Part shown: piece by piece, positions 16,001 to 23,357 of the stretch
Position numbering within the stretch: the first letter of the stretch is position 1
Layout: the number at the start of each line of letters is the position of its first letter
From: Rhizobium sp.
Lineage (GTDB): Bacteria; Pseudomonadota; Alphaproteobacteria; Rhizobiales; Rhizobiaceae
Reading direction: 5' to 3'
Assembly (NCBI GenBank): GCA_003527225.1
Contig: DPXQ01000011.1
Coordinates: forward strand, 1-24,920
Length of the DNA stretch: 24,920 nucleotides
Made by a program: the position numbers and the translations under genes
Notes under the pieces: model-generated
What the model saw: the letters and a program-made list of their open reading frames with translations, nothing else
Database searches by the model: none
What the model was told of the DNA's origin: nothing

Positions 16001-16372
16001 ATGAAGAATGGGTTTGGGGCATGGCTTGCGCGCGTATCGCTGGCGGGACTGATTGCGGTCTTCCTGCTGGCTTTGCCTGCGCAGGCGTCCGATGACGGCG
16101 ATGGCGGAGGCCATGAAACCTCCGAAGATAACGATCAGGATGCCGACCAGGAGCGAGTGCGCACAGCTGTCGACCGGGGCGAAATCAAGTCACTGGCTGT
16201 GCTGCGCAGGATCGTCCTTGGCAAGGTTAGCGGAGACGTCGTTTCGGTAGAATTCAGCCGCAAGCAATCCCGCAAAATCTACGAGTTTCGTGTCCTTAGA
16301 CCCGATGGGCGTCTCGTCGAGTTGGAAATCGACGCGGTGACTGGGATCATTCTGCAGATAGAGAATGAATAA
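16001..16372 (+). CDS. Secreted PepSY-domain protein with acidic linker, upstream of two-component genes
   Basis: This 123-residue protein has an N-terminal signal peptide (residues 1-29, ending LPAQA). A very acidic stretch (SDDGDGGGHETSEDNDQDADQE) follows, then a PepSY domain: VRTAVDRGEIKSLAVLRRIVLGKVSGDVVSVEFSRKQSRKIYEFRVLRPDGRLVELEIDAVTGIIL. This pattern is common in small PepSY proteins encoded beside PhoPQ-like systems. GGAG lies six bases before the ATG. Its TAA overlaps the response regulator ATG by one base, so the three genes form one operon. An accessory or sensor role in the periplasm, acting on the kinase's outer domain, is plausible but inferred. The acidic stretch could bind divalent metal. 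Confidence 0.85.
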   Translation: MKNGFGAWLARVSLAGLIAVFLLALPAQASDDGDGGGHETSEDNDQDADQERVRTAVDRGEIKSLAVLRRIVLGKVSGDVVSVEFSRKQSRKIYEFRVLRPDGRLVELEIDAVTGIILQIENE

Positions 16373-17037
16373 TGCGGCTACTATTGATCGAAGACGACCC
16401 GCTGATCGCCAGGGATGTGACCGCTCATCTCGAACGTGCCGGATTCGTCGTTGTTCGTGAATCCGATGGAGAGTCGGGCTGGTTCTCCGGCGACACCGAG
16501 GACTTCGCAGCTGTCATCCTCGATCTCGGTCTTCCTGGCATGGATGGATTGTCCGTCCTGAAGCGCTGGCGGGCCGCCTCCCGGCAGATACCGGTTCTCA
16601 TCCTGACGGCCCGCGGCAATTGGCAGGAACGGGTGGAGGGTATCGACGCCGGAGCCGACGACTATTTGACCAAGCCGTTCCAGATGCAGGAGCTTCTGGC
16701 GCGGCTTCGCGCCATCATCCGCCGCAGTAGTGGTCAGGCAAGTCCGATTGTTGAGGTCGGCGATATCGCCATCGACCCGCGGAACAAGACCGTCAGCCGC
16801 GCCGGCCTGCCGATCGACCTCACGCCGCTCGAATACCGTTGCCTGATGTTTCTGGCGCACAATCGCGACCGCAACGTCTCGCAGATTGAACTGACGGAAC
16901 AGCTCTATGCGCAGGACTTCGAACGGGAAAGCAACTCCGTCGAGGTACTGATCGGGAGGCTGCGGCGCAAGCTCGGCCGTGACATTATCTCGACGCGGCG
17001 CGGCTATGGCTATCGCATCGGTGGGGAAAGCGGCTGA
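16372..17037 (+). CDS. OmpR/PhoP-family response regulator
   Basis: This 221-residue DNA-binding regulator has a receiver domain (about 1-115) with the acidic pocket IEDD (E7, D8, D9), phospho-acceptor D51 in VILDLGLPGMDG, the LTARG switch and KPF lysine. A winged-helix OmpR-type effector domain (about 125-220) carries NSVEVLIGRLRRKLG and the wing ISTRRGYGYRI. The sequence is closest in feel to the PhoP/QseB/FeuP group of rhizobia. Start and stop overlap its neighbours by one base or three bases, so it is coupled to the PepSY gene and the kinase. The likely targets are its own operon and the divergent cytochrome b561 operon through the shared control region; this is inference. Confidence 0.94.
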   Translation: MRLLLIEDDPLIARDVTAHLERAGFVVVRESDGESGWFSGDTEDFAAVILDLGLPGMDGLSVLKRWRAASRQIPVLILTARGNWQERVEGIDAGADDYLTKPFQMQELLARLRAIIRRSSGQASPIVEVGDIAIDPRNKTVSRAGLPIDLTPLEYRCLMFLAHNRDRNVSQIELTEQLYAQDFERESNSVEVLIGRLRRKLGRDIISTRRGYGYRIGGESG

Positions 17038-18380
17038 TGCGGTCCATTCGCAGCCGCTTCCTCGTCGTCTCCGTGGCAAGTGTGGCTCTGGCGATGATGT
17101 TTGCGGGTTTTTTCTTCGTGTCGCTCTTCACACGCAGCTTGGAACGACGGATCGACCAGGAACTGACCGATCACATCAATAATATCGCGGGCACGCTCCG
17201 GTTTACGCCGCAAGGCGTGCTCGATCTGCCGGAGCGCCCGACTGATCGGCGTTTCCTCGAGCCTTACGGCGGCCTCTACTGGCAAGCCGAGGACGATGCG
17301 CACAACCGCACGCTTCGCTCACAGTCACTCTGGGACTTTGCTCTTCCCTTGCCCGAGGACGTTCATGAGACCGGAGGGATTCACCGCTATCACTTGCAGG
17401 GCCCGGAGGGTGCCGATCTGATCGTGCAAGAGCGCAAGATCATCATGGCCGCGCCCGATGGGGAGCGCGCGATCCGGATTGCCGCCGCAATCAACGCTTC
17501 CGTCATCACCGACGCCCGGAGCGATTTCGCCCTCGACACAATCCCCTATGTGATCGCGCTCGCCGTATTCCTGATCGCTGCCTCCCTGGCTCAGCTGACC
17601 TTCGGCCTGCGTCCAGTCTCCTCGGTTAGCGAAGGCCTGAACCGAATCCGAGAGCGCACGGCCGAACGACTGGACGGCCACTACCCGAACGAACTGCAAG
17701 GGGTCGTCGATGCGGTGAACCGCCTGCTCGACGCTCAATCCGACATCATCAAGAAGGCGCGCACCCGCGCCGCCGATCTGGCCCATGGCCTCAAGACGCC
17801 GCTGACGGTCGTGGCGAACGACGCAACGACACTGAAAGAGCGGGGTCAGACGGATATCGGCGAAGAGCTTGCCCATCTGGCCTCGGTCATGCAAGCTCAT
17901 GTGGACCGAGAACTGGCGCGCAGCCGCATCGCCGCCACCGCCGAGCTTCGCGCCTCGGATGCCGACGTCGCCACCGCCGTCGACCGCATCGTGCGCACCC
18001 TCAAGCGCACTCCGAGAGGCGGCGAGCTTGCCTGGCGGGTCGACGTGGCACCGAACGTCACGGTCGAGGTCGATCCCCACGATCTCGAGGAACTGCTCGG
18101 CAACATCCTCGACAACGCTGTCAAATGGAGTCGGTCGATGATCAGCGTGACGATCGACTTTGCGGGAACGAGGCCCCGACTGATGATCGAGGATGACGGT
18201 CCAGGTGCCGATCCGGCCGGCATAAAGCGGATGACGGAGCGCGGCATCCGTCTCGACAGCCAGACGCCGGGCACAGGCATCGGCCTTTCCATCGTCAAGG
18301 AAATCGCATCGGTCTACGATCTCGGCATCGAGATCGCGAATCGCGAAGCGGGCGGACTGAGGGTGTCCATTTCATTCTGA
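17037..18380 (+). CDS. Membrane sensor histidine kinase (PhoQ-like organisation)
   Basis: This 447-residue kinase has a first membrane helix at about 8-31, a periplasmic domain of about 135 residues (32-167), a second helix at about 168-190, then a short linker and a dimerisation helix with DLAHGLKTPLTVV, phospho-acceptor H250. The ATPase domain shows ELLGNILDNAVKW (N356, N360), IEDDGPG (D386, D387) and GTGIGLSIVKEI. AHGLKTPL is typical of the PhoQ/QseC-like group. The periplasmic part has no recognised fold by eye, so the signal is unknown; metal, pH or redox state would fit its PepSY partner. Its ATG overlaps the regulator's stop (TGATG). Confidence 0.93.
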   Translation: MRSIRSRFLVVSVASVALAMMFAGFFFVSLFTRSLERRIDQELTDHINNIAGTLRFTPQGVLDLPERPTDRRFLEPYGGLYWQAEDDAHNRTLRSQSLWDFALPLPEDVHETGGIHRYHLQGPEGADLIVQERKIIMAAPDGERAIRIAAAINASVITDARSDFALDTIPYVIALAVFLIAASLAQLTFGLRPVSSVSEGLNRIRERTAERLDGHYPNELQGVVDAVNRLLDAQSDIIKKARTRAADLAHGLKTPLTVVANDATTLKERGQTDIGEELAHLASVMQAHVDRELARSRIAATAELRASDADVATAVDRIVRTLKRTPRGGELAWRVDVAPNVTVEVDPHDLEELLGNILDNAVKWSRSMISVTIDFAGTRPRLMIEDDGPGADPAGIKRMTERGIRLDSQTPGTGIGLSIVKEIASVYDLGIEIANREAGGLRVSISF

Positions 18381-18456
18381 CCCGCGACCGTCGGGCGACG
18401 CCCACACGGCCGCCGCCGCGCATTCCGAACCCACGCAGACCAAGAAGGACAAGGAC

Positions 18457-19377
18457 ATGCTTCATACCCGCCGCAGCCTCATCCAGGCAGCCCTCGCCTC
18501 GGTGGCTTTCGGCGGTCTCGCCCATGCGGCCAGCAAAGCCGCGGGCAAGGCTGCGCCGGCGCTTTCTTTCCTGGTGGTCGGCGACTGGGGAGACGGCCAG
18601 TCGCGCGCCACGGCAACCGCCGTCGCCGAGGCGATGGGCGTGATCGGCGCGCAAAATGCGATTTCCTTCGTCATTTCCACCGGCGACAATTTCTATGAAA
18701 GAGGCGTCGAAAGCACCTCCGACAAGAAGTGGCAGAGAAACTTCGAGGAGATTTACACCGCGCGGTCGCTGCAGGTTCCCTGGTATGCGGTGCTCGGCAA
18801 TCACGACTATGGCGGCAGCATATCGGCGCAGATCGACTACTCCAAGAGAAGCCGTCGCTGGATCATGCCCGACCGTTATTTTGCCGTCAGCAAGGATCTT
18901 GCAGGCTCAAGCGCGGACTTCTTCTTTCTCGACACGCAGAGAATGGAGGGCGACACGCTGCTCGAGATCGTGGCCCATCGGGACGCGGAAGTGCAGCTTC
19001 GCTGGCTCGACCAGTCGCTTGCCGCGAGCCGGGCGCCGTGGAAGATCGTCATCGGCCATCATCCGATATTCTCCGGCGGCCGACACGGGGACAGCAAGTT
19101 CCTGGGCGAGCACCTCAAGCCGATCCTCGATCGCCACGGCGTCAGCATGTACCTGTGTGGCCACGACCATCATCTGGAGGCGCTGAAGGCGGAGGGCGTC
19201 GCCTATTTGGTGTCGGGCAGCGGCAGCCAGAGCCGTCCGCCGCATGCCAACAAGAAGAGCCTGTTTGCCGCGGCCACCCCCGGCTTCCTGCTGGTCAAGC
19301 TGATGCAGGACGGCGGCACCGCATCCTTCTTCGGCAAGGATGCCGCCCTCCTCTACAGCCAGCCGCTGAAGATCTGA
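18457..19377 (+). CDS. Exported purple acid phosphatase-like metallophosphoesterase
   Basis: This 306-residue calcineurin-like phosphoesterase contains all five metal-binding blocks of the purple acid phosphatase (tartrate-resistant, type 5 style) group: GDWG (D43), GDNFY (D77, Y80), GNHDYGG (N115, H116, D117), GHHPIFSGG (H201, H202) and GHDHH (H236, H238). The tyrosine in GDNFY is the ligand that gives these enzymes their Fe(III) charge-transfer colour. The N-terminus TRRSLIQAALASVAFGGLAHA resembles a twin-arginine signal, so export folded with metal is likely. Substrates are probably phosphomonoesters, not determinable here. AAGGAC stands just before the ATG, 76 bases after the kinase stop. 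It may read through from the two-component operon or be independent. It ends 22 bases from the convergent AlkC gene. Confidence 0.9.
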   Translation: MLHTRRSLIQAALASVAFGGLAHAASKAAGKAAPALSFLVVGDWGDGQSRATATAVAEAMGVIGAQNAISFVISTGDNFYERGVESTSDKKWQRNFEEIYTARSLQVPWYAVLGNHDYGGSISAQIDYSKRSRRWIMPDRYFAVSKDLAGSSADFFFLDTQRMEGDTLLEIVAHRDAEVQLRWLDQSLAASRAPWKIVIGHHPIFSGGRHGDSKFLGEHLKPILDRHGVSMYLCGHDHHLEALKAEGVAYLVSGSGSQSRPPHANKKSLFAAATPGFLLVKLMQDGGTASFFGKDAALLYSQPLKI

Positions 19378-19399
19378 AACGCGGGCGGCGGCGTCCCCT

Positions 19400-20521
19400 T
19401 CACCGGCCATCCTGCACCGAGGCAGGCGCGGCCAGCGTGAAGGTCGCGGTCGCAAGGCTTGCGCCATTTACCAGGATCTCGAGTCCGTGCTCGCCCGGAT
19501 AGTAGACCCGGGTGGTGATCGACCGGAAGGCATGGCGCCTGTCGACCGTCACGCTCTCGCTGGGCGGGAGCATCAGGCTCTTGCCCTTGAACACCTTGGG
19601 ACGCAGGCTGCCGTCCTTCATGCGGTGGTGGATAGCATAATCGAACATGAGCTGTTGCGGCTCGGGCGTTGCGTTGCTCAGCCGGATGCGGAACGCCAGT
19701 TGCCCCGGAAAGGCGACGTCGGCATTGTCCAGCGACAGCTCCGCGGCCACGCCGTCGAGCGGCCGAAATCCGAAATTCGCCAGAGCCGCCGCATGGCCCT
19801 TCTTCAGCAGCGTCCGGGAGGCGTGTTTCAATAGCCACAGCCGTTCCGGCGAGGCGCCCGGACGATGCGATGCGACGAAATCCGCGACGAGGTCGGGATG
19901 ATCCTTGGCGATGTCGTTGAGGCTATTGGCCACCGAGCGGCGGACATAGTCTTCGCGGTCATCGATCAATGTAGTCAGGATCGGCAGGATCGGCGCGGGA
20001 TCGCGCACCAGCGACGGCAGGCGCATGGCCCAGGGCAGACGCGGGCGAGTGCCTTCGCTGGCCAGCCGCCGGACATGGTGGTTCGGATCGCCGGTCCAGC
20101 CGGAGATGATGGACAGCGCCTTCGGTTGCTCCCGGTGGACAAAGGGGCGAATGCCGAATTCGGCGGTGAAATGCGGTGTCAGCGCCTTCAGGAGATCGAG
20201 AGCGATCTCGACATGGTCGAGGCCGTGGGCGGCGATATACTGGTTGAACGACAGAAGCGCCCAGCCGGTCAGACCGGACCGGCCGCCCCGCGGCAGGCAG
20301 GCCCTAAGGATCGGCGCGGCCTTTTCGAAATCCTGCGGCAGGGTGTTGCGCAGGGCATCGGCGATCAATTGCCCGCGCTGCATCAGCTCGAGCGCCTCGA
20401 TGTGCGGCAGCACGGCTGCGAGAAAGTCCCTCTCAGCAAAATCCGGCCTGGCCCGCGACAGGGCGCTTGCCGTGTCGCGGGCGGTCTGCGGGCCGATCAG
20501 ATGTTTCAGCGGCTCGGCCAT
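19400..20521 (-). CDS. AlkC-type DNA alkylation repair glycosylase with C-terminal Ig-like domain
   Basis: This 373-residue protein looks like the AlkC branch of the HEAT-like-repeat DNA glycosylases, which excise N3- and N7-alkylated purines without flipping the base. Residues 1 to about 250 are helical repeats including the conserved block GWTGDPNHHVRRLASEGTRPRLPW (141-164) and a DYVRRSVANSLNDIAKDHPD repeat (191-210). From about 258 the sequence changes to beta-rich (VAFPGQLAFRIRLSNATPEPQQLMFDYAIHH, then LEILVNGASLATATFTL), matching the Ig-like domain described on some AlkC proteins. The ATG lies six bases after the stop of a small monooxygenase-fold gene, so the two form an operon. The divergent WYL-type regulator may control it. 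AlkC is preferred over AlkD because of the Ig-like extension. Confidence 0.85.
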   Translation of the reverse strand: MAEPLKHLIGPQTARDTASALSRARPDFAERDFLAAVLPHIEALELMQRGQLIADALRNTLPQDFEKAAPILRACLPRGGRSGLTGWALLSFNQYIAAHGLDHVEIALDLLKALTPHFTAEFGIRPFVHREQPKALSIISGWTGDPNHHVRRLASEGTRPRLPWAMRLPSLVRDPAPILPILTTLIDDREDYVRRSVANSLNDIAKDHPDLVADFVASHRPGASPERLWLLKHASRTLLKKGHAAALANFGFRPLDGVAAELSLDNADVAFPGQLAFRIRLSNATPEPQQLMFDYAIHHRMKDGSLRPKVFKGKSLMLPPSESVTVDRRHAFRSITTRVYYPGEHGLEILVNGASLATATFTLAAPASVQDGR

Positions 20522-20527
20522 GATGTC

Positions 20528-20827
20528 TCAGATCGCCTGCCGCGTTTCGAAATGCTGCATCAACGATACCGCACTGATCGCCGCCATGTAAGGGGCGAAG
20601 GCGGGATCGCGTCCGACCTTTTCCGCCGCCGCATCGGCCGCTGCCTTGTCCTGCCACTCGACGAGGTCGGCTATCATGTCGCCCTGTTCCAGCGCCGTCA
20701 GCGCGCGCCAGCTGACGAAACCGGGATAGTGACGGACCGCCTGCATGGCAGCGAGGCGTGCCGCCTCCGCCACCGGTTTGTCGGCGACGGTGCAGACGGC
20801 GATTTCGAGCACGGTGTTCTTGGTCAT
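20528..20827 (-). CDS. Small protein with antibiotic-biosynthesis-monooxygenase-like (ABM) fold
   Basis: This 99-residue protein matches the size and pattern of dimeric ferredoxin-like ABM domains: an opening strand (VLEIAVCTVAD), a helix (PVAEAARLAAMQAVRHYPGFVSW), a strand (RALTALEQGDMIADLVEWQDKAAADAAAEKV) with the common xVxW motif, and a final helix after DPAFAPYMAAI. The start at 20827 has GGGAG seven bases upstream; the frame extends further back across the divergent promoter but without a usable N-terminus. No catalytic role can be assigned; many such proteins are heme-related, quinol monooxygenases or stress proteins. It is cotranscribed with the AlkC-type gene. Confidence 0.75.
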   Translation of the reverse strand: MTKNTVLEIAVCTVADKPVAEAARLAAMQAVRHYPGFVSWRALTALEQGDMIADLVEWQDKAAADAAAEKVGRDPAFAPYMAAISAVSLMQHFETRQAI

Positions 20828-20912
20828 GGATGGCTCCCTTGGTTGTCGGTGCGCTTGACGTAGCACATGGCAACTGACAACCTTATGGCCACAACGTTCA
20901 TGGAAAGCCCTG
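20828..20912. promoter_or_regulatory. Divergent promoter region with dyad operator for the WYL regulator
   Basis: This 85-base region separates the ABM/AlkC operon from the regulator gene. GGTTGTCGGT (20841-20850) and ACTGACAACC (20873-20882) are inverted repeats matching in 9 of 10 positions, with 32 bases between arm starts, about three helical turns. A TTGACG (20855-20860) lies between them and could be a plus-strand -35 box, but no convincing -10 follows. Placement between a YafY/WYL regulator and its neighbour fits an autoregulated operator. Confidence 0.55.
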
Positions 20913-21596
20913 ATGCGGCCCGCAGATCGCCTCTTCCGGATCATCCAGCTGATGCGCGCCACTGGCCGCGCCATGACTGCCGCCGAGATCGCCGCGAGGA
21001 TGGAGGTCGCGCCGCGCACCATCTACCGCGACATGGAGCACCTGATCGCCTCCGGCGCGCCGATCGAAGGCGAGCGCGGGGTCGGCTACCTGCTGCGCGA
21101 GGCCTTCGACGCGCCGCCGCTGACCTTCACCTTCGAGCAGTTGGAGGCGCTCGCCTTCGGTATGCGCGCCGCGGAGATGCTGGGCGATCCACGTCTCGGC
21201 CAGGCCGCCCGGGAAGCCAAGGACAAGATGCTTGCGCTCCTGCCGCCGGAACATGCGGCGCGGCTGGTCGGTGCCCCGATCCATGCCTTCCGGGCAGCAA
21301 GCCAGCCCGAGCCGCCAGATTGCCTGGGTGACGTGCGAAACGCAGTCTCGGCGCGGAAAAAGGTCTGGATCTCCTACCATTCACTGGCCGGCGAGCGGAG
21401 CCAGCGAACCGTCTGGCCGCTTGGCCTCAGCGCCTTCGGCGCCATCTGGGTGCTCACCACCTGGTGCGAAACGCGCAATGATTTCCGCGACTTCCGCCTC
21501 GACCGCGTCGAGGACTGGAAGGTGCTTGCCGAACGCTTCGAGCCGGACGAGAACCGGACCTATGCGGTCTACCTGGCAGGCCTGCAGGCGAGCTGA
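20913..21596 (+). CDS. YafY-type HTH/WYL-domain transcriptional regulator
   Basis: This 227-residue protein has an N-terminal winged helix-turn-helix (1-60), with MTAAEIAARMEVAPRTIYRDMEHLIASGAPIEGERGVGYLL typical of HTH_11 in the DeoR/YafY group. A middle helical segment (FTFEQLEALAFGMRAAEMLGD) and a WYL domain (about 135-220) follow, with VWPLGLSAFGAIWVLTTWCETRNDFRDFRLDRV. The WYL tripeptide itself reads WVL here. WYL regulators sense ligands such as nucleic-acid fragments or small molecules and several control DNA-damage genes, which fits the divergent AlkC operon. The start MRPADRLFRIIQLM is the usual family N-terminus. Confidence 0.9.
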   Translation: MRPADRLFRIIQLMRATGRAMTAAEIAARMEVAPRTIYRDMEHLIASGAPIEGERGVGYLLREAFDAPPLTFTFEQLEALAFGMRAAEMLGDPRLGQAAREAKDKMLALLPPEHAARLVGAPIHAFRAASQPEPPDCLGDVRNAVSARKKVWISYHSLAGERSQRTVWPLGLSAFGAIWVLTTWCETRNDFRDFRLDRVEDWKVLAERFEPDENRTYAVYLAGLQAS

Positions 21597-21919
21597 TCGG
21601 GCGGCTCCAGGCGTTGACCACGACCGGTCTTTTGCCGCAGCGCAAAAACATTTCCTTGACTTTCCAAGCCGGAGGGCCCATTTGCAACTCAGCTTTCACC
21701 TTCCGGTCGCCGCGTGAGCGGCCCGCGATCTAGTAAAGACGCGAAGAAGGATCCAAAGCGCACGATAAATAGTTGCTCGATGCAACCGAACGCGCTGGAA
21801 AGTTTTTTCCAACTTACAAGTTCCCAATTCACGCGGGGTTCTTGACGCTACGAGACAGGCAGGATCGCAAGAAGCGATTTCGCCCGATGTCGCGTGGCGC
21901 CCCCGAAAAGGTATTAGAA
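21597..21919 (+). other. 323-base leader region upstream of the DEAD-box helicase
   Basis: The frame is open from 21773 into the helicase, but the conceptual N-terminus (MLDATERAGKFFPTYKF and onward) resembles no helicase. I therefore regard this stretch as promoter plus long untranslated leader. TTGACT at 21656-21661 could be a -35 box, with a weak -10. TGGAAA (21797-21802) and TTTCCA (21807-21812) form a 6-bp hairpin. Long structured leaders are known from cold-induced RNA helicase genes; a similar control here is inference. Confidence 0.5.
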
Positions 21920-23290
21920 TTGACCAACTTTCATGAGCTTGGCCTGTCGCAGAACATTGCCGCCACGGTTGCCGGCCTCGGCTACGACACCCCGACCCCG
22001 ATCCAGCTGAAGGCCATCCCGATCGTGCTGGAAGGCCGCGACCTGATCGGTCTGGCCCAGACCGGCACCGGCAAGACGGCGGCCTTCGGCCTGCCGTTGA
22101 TCGAGATGCTGCTCGCCAACCCGACCCGTCCGGACAACCGGACCACCCGCACCCTCATCCTCGCCCCGACCCGCGAACTGGTGAACCAGATCGGCGACAA
22201 CCTGCGCTCGTTCATCAAGAAGACCCCGCTGAAGATCAACCAGGTCGTCGGCGGCGCCTCGATCGGCAAGCAGCAACTCCAGCTGGAAAAGGGCACCGAC
22301 ATCCTCGTCGCCACCCCCGGCCGCCTGCTCGACCTGATCTCGCGCAACGCTATCTCGCTGCGCGCCGTCACCTATCTGGTACTCGACGAAGCAGACCAGA
22401 TGCTCGATCTCGGCTTCATCCACGATCTCCGCAAGATCTCCAAGATGGTTCCGGCCAAGCGCCAGACCCTGCTCTTCTCGGCCACCATGCCGAAGACAAT
22501 TGCCGACCTCGCCGCAACCTTCCTGAACAACCCGGTCAAGGTCGAAGTCTCGCCTCCGGGCAAGGCCGCCGACAAGGTCGAGCAGCACGTGCACTTCGTT
22601 AACGGCCAGAACCACAAGACGGAGATGCTGAAGAAGATCCTGGCCGACAATCCGGACGGCCGCTCCATCGTCTTCCTGCGCACCAAGCACGGTGCGGAAA
22701 AGCTGATGAAGCACCTGGAAATCGTCGGCTTCTCCGTTGCCTCGATCCACGGCAACAAGAGCCAGGGCCAGCGCGAACGGGCTCTGAAAGGCTTCCGCGA
22801 CGGTGAAATCCGCACGCTGATCGCCACCGACGTCGCCGCCCGCGGCATCGACATCCCGGCCGTCAGCCACGTCTTCAACTATGACCTGCCGGAAGTGCCG
22901 GACGCCTACATCCACCGCATCGGCCGTACCGCGCGTGCCGGCCGTGACGGCATCGCGATCGCTTTCTGCGGCCCGGACGAAGGCCGCCTGTTGCGCGACG
23001 TCGAACGCCTGATGGGCATCGACATTCCGGTCGCCAGCGGCGAAGCACCGACCAATCTCAGCCGTCCGGCCCGCCCGCAGCGTCGTGGCGGCGGTGGCGG
23101 CGCCCCCGGCGGCAACAACCGCAACCATCAGGGCCAGGGCCGTCCAAAGCATGACGGCGAAGGCCGTCCCGCCGGCAAGCCCGGCCACCGCAAGGGCGGT
23201 AGTGGCGCAGGCCGTCCGGCCGCAGCCCATGGCAAGCCGTCCTCCGGTCGCCCCGGCGGCCAGCAGCGGAATCGTCGCCGCGAAGCGTGA
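21920..23290 (+). CDS. DEAD-box ATP-dependent RNA helicase with glycine/arginine-rich tail
   Basis: This protein of about 456 residues unwinds RNA duplexes, likely in ribosome assembly, mRNA turnover or cold adaptation. All motifs are present: Q motif TPTPIQ, motif I AQTGTGKT, Ia PTRELVNQ, Ib TPGR, II DEAD (D156-D159), III SAT, IV IVFLRTK, V ATDVAARGIDIP and VI HRIGRTARAGRDG. From about residue 375 the tail is rich in Gly, Arg, Pro and His (RRGGGGGAPGG and similar), as in RhlE-like helicases. I chose TTG 21920 (MTNFHELGLSQNI) because AAAAGG lies eight bases upstream and this is the family N-terminus. ATG 21887 adds 11 residues with a poorer site. Codon use is strongly biased to C/G-ending codons, suggesting high expression. 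No symbol is assigned because RhlE, DeaD and others cannot be separated by eye. Confidence 0.95.
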   Translation: MTNFHELGLSQNIAATVAGLGYDTPTPIQLKAIPIVLEGRDLIGLAQTGTGKTAAFGLPLIEMLLANPTRPDNRTTRTLILAPTRELVNQIGDNLRSFIKKTPLKINQVVGGASIGKQQLQLEKGTDILVATPGRLLDLISRNAISLRAVTYLVLDEADQMLDLGFIHDLRKISKMVPAKRQTLLFSATMPKTIADLAATFLNNPVKVEVSPPGKAADKVEQHVHFVNGQNHKTEMLKKILADNPDGRSIVFLRTKHGAEKLMKHLEIVGFSVASIHGNKSQGQRERALKGFRDGEIRTLIATDVAARGIDIPAVSHVFNYDLPEVPDAYIHRIGRTARAGRDGIAIAFCGPDEGRLLRDVERLMGIDIPVASGEAPTNLSRPARPQRRGGGGGAPGGNNRNHQGQGRPKHDGEGRPAGKPGHRKGGSGAGRPAAAHGKPSSGRPGGQQRNRRREA

Positions 23291-23314
23291 GCCTTTCTAA
23301 CTGACTGACTATTG

Positions 23315-23342
23315 AAATGGCGCGGCCCCGGCCGTGCCATTT
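23315..23342. terminator. Bidirectional terminator between the helicase and the EamA exporter
   Basis: AAATGGCGCGG (23315-23325) and CCGTGCCATTT (23332-23342) form an 11-bp stem with one G-U pair around a CCCCGG loop. It is followed by TTCGTTT on the plus strand and an A-rich flank (ATTGAAATGG) that gives T residues on the minus strand. It lies between two convergent genes and can serve both. Confidence 0.75.
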
Positions 23343-23357
23343 TCGTTTGGAAACCCG

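Noticed and set aside
21797..21812. TGGAAA/TTTCCA hairpin as a terminator of the WYL regulator gene
   Set aside because: It lies about 200 bases past the stop, is AT-rich, and its T residues are inside the stem and loop and not after it. A leader structure is more likely.
21914..23230. 438-codon open frame on the minus strand, antisense to the helicase
   Set aside because: It mirrors a strongly codon-biased gene with all DEAD-box motifs in sense. The antisense translation is Asp/Val/Ala-rich without domain pattern, an expected artefact of high GC3.
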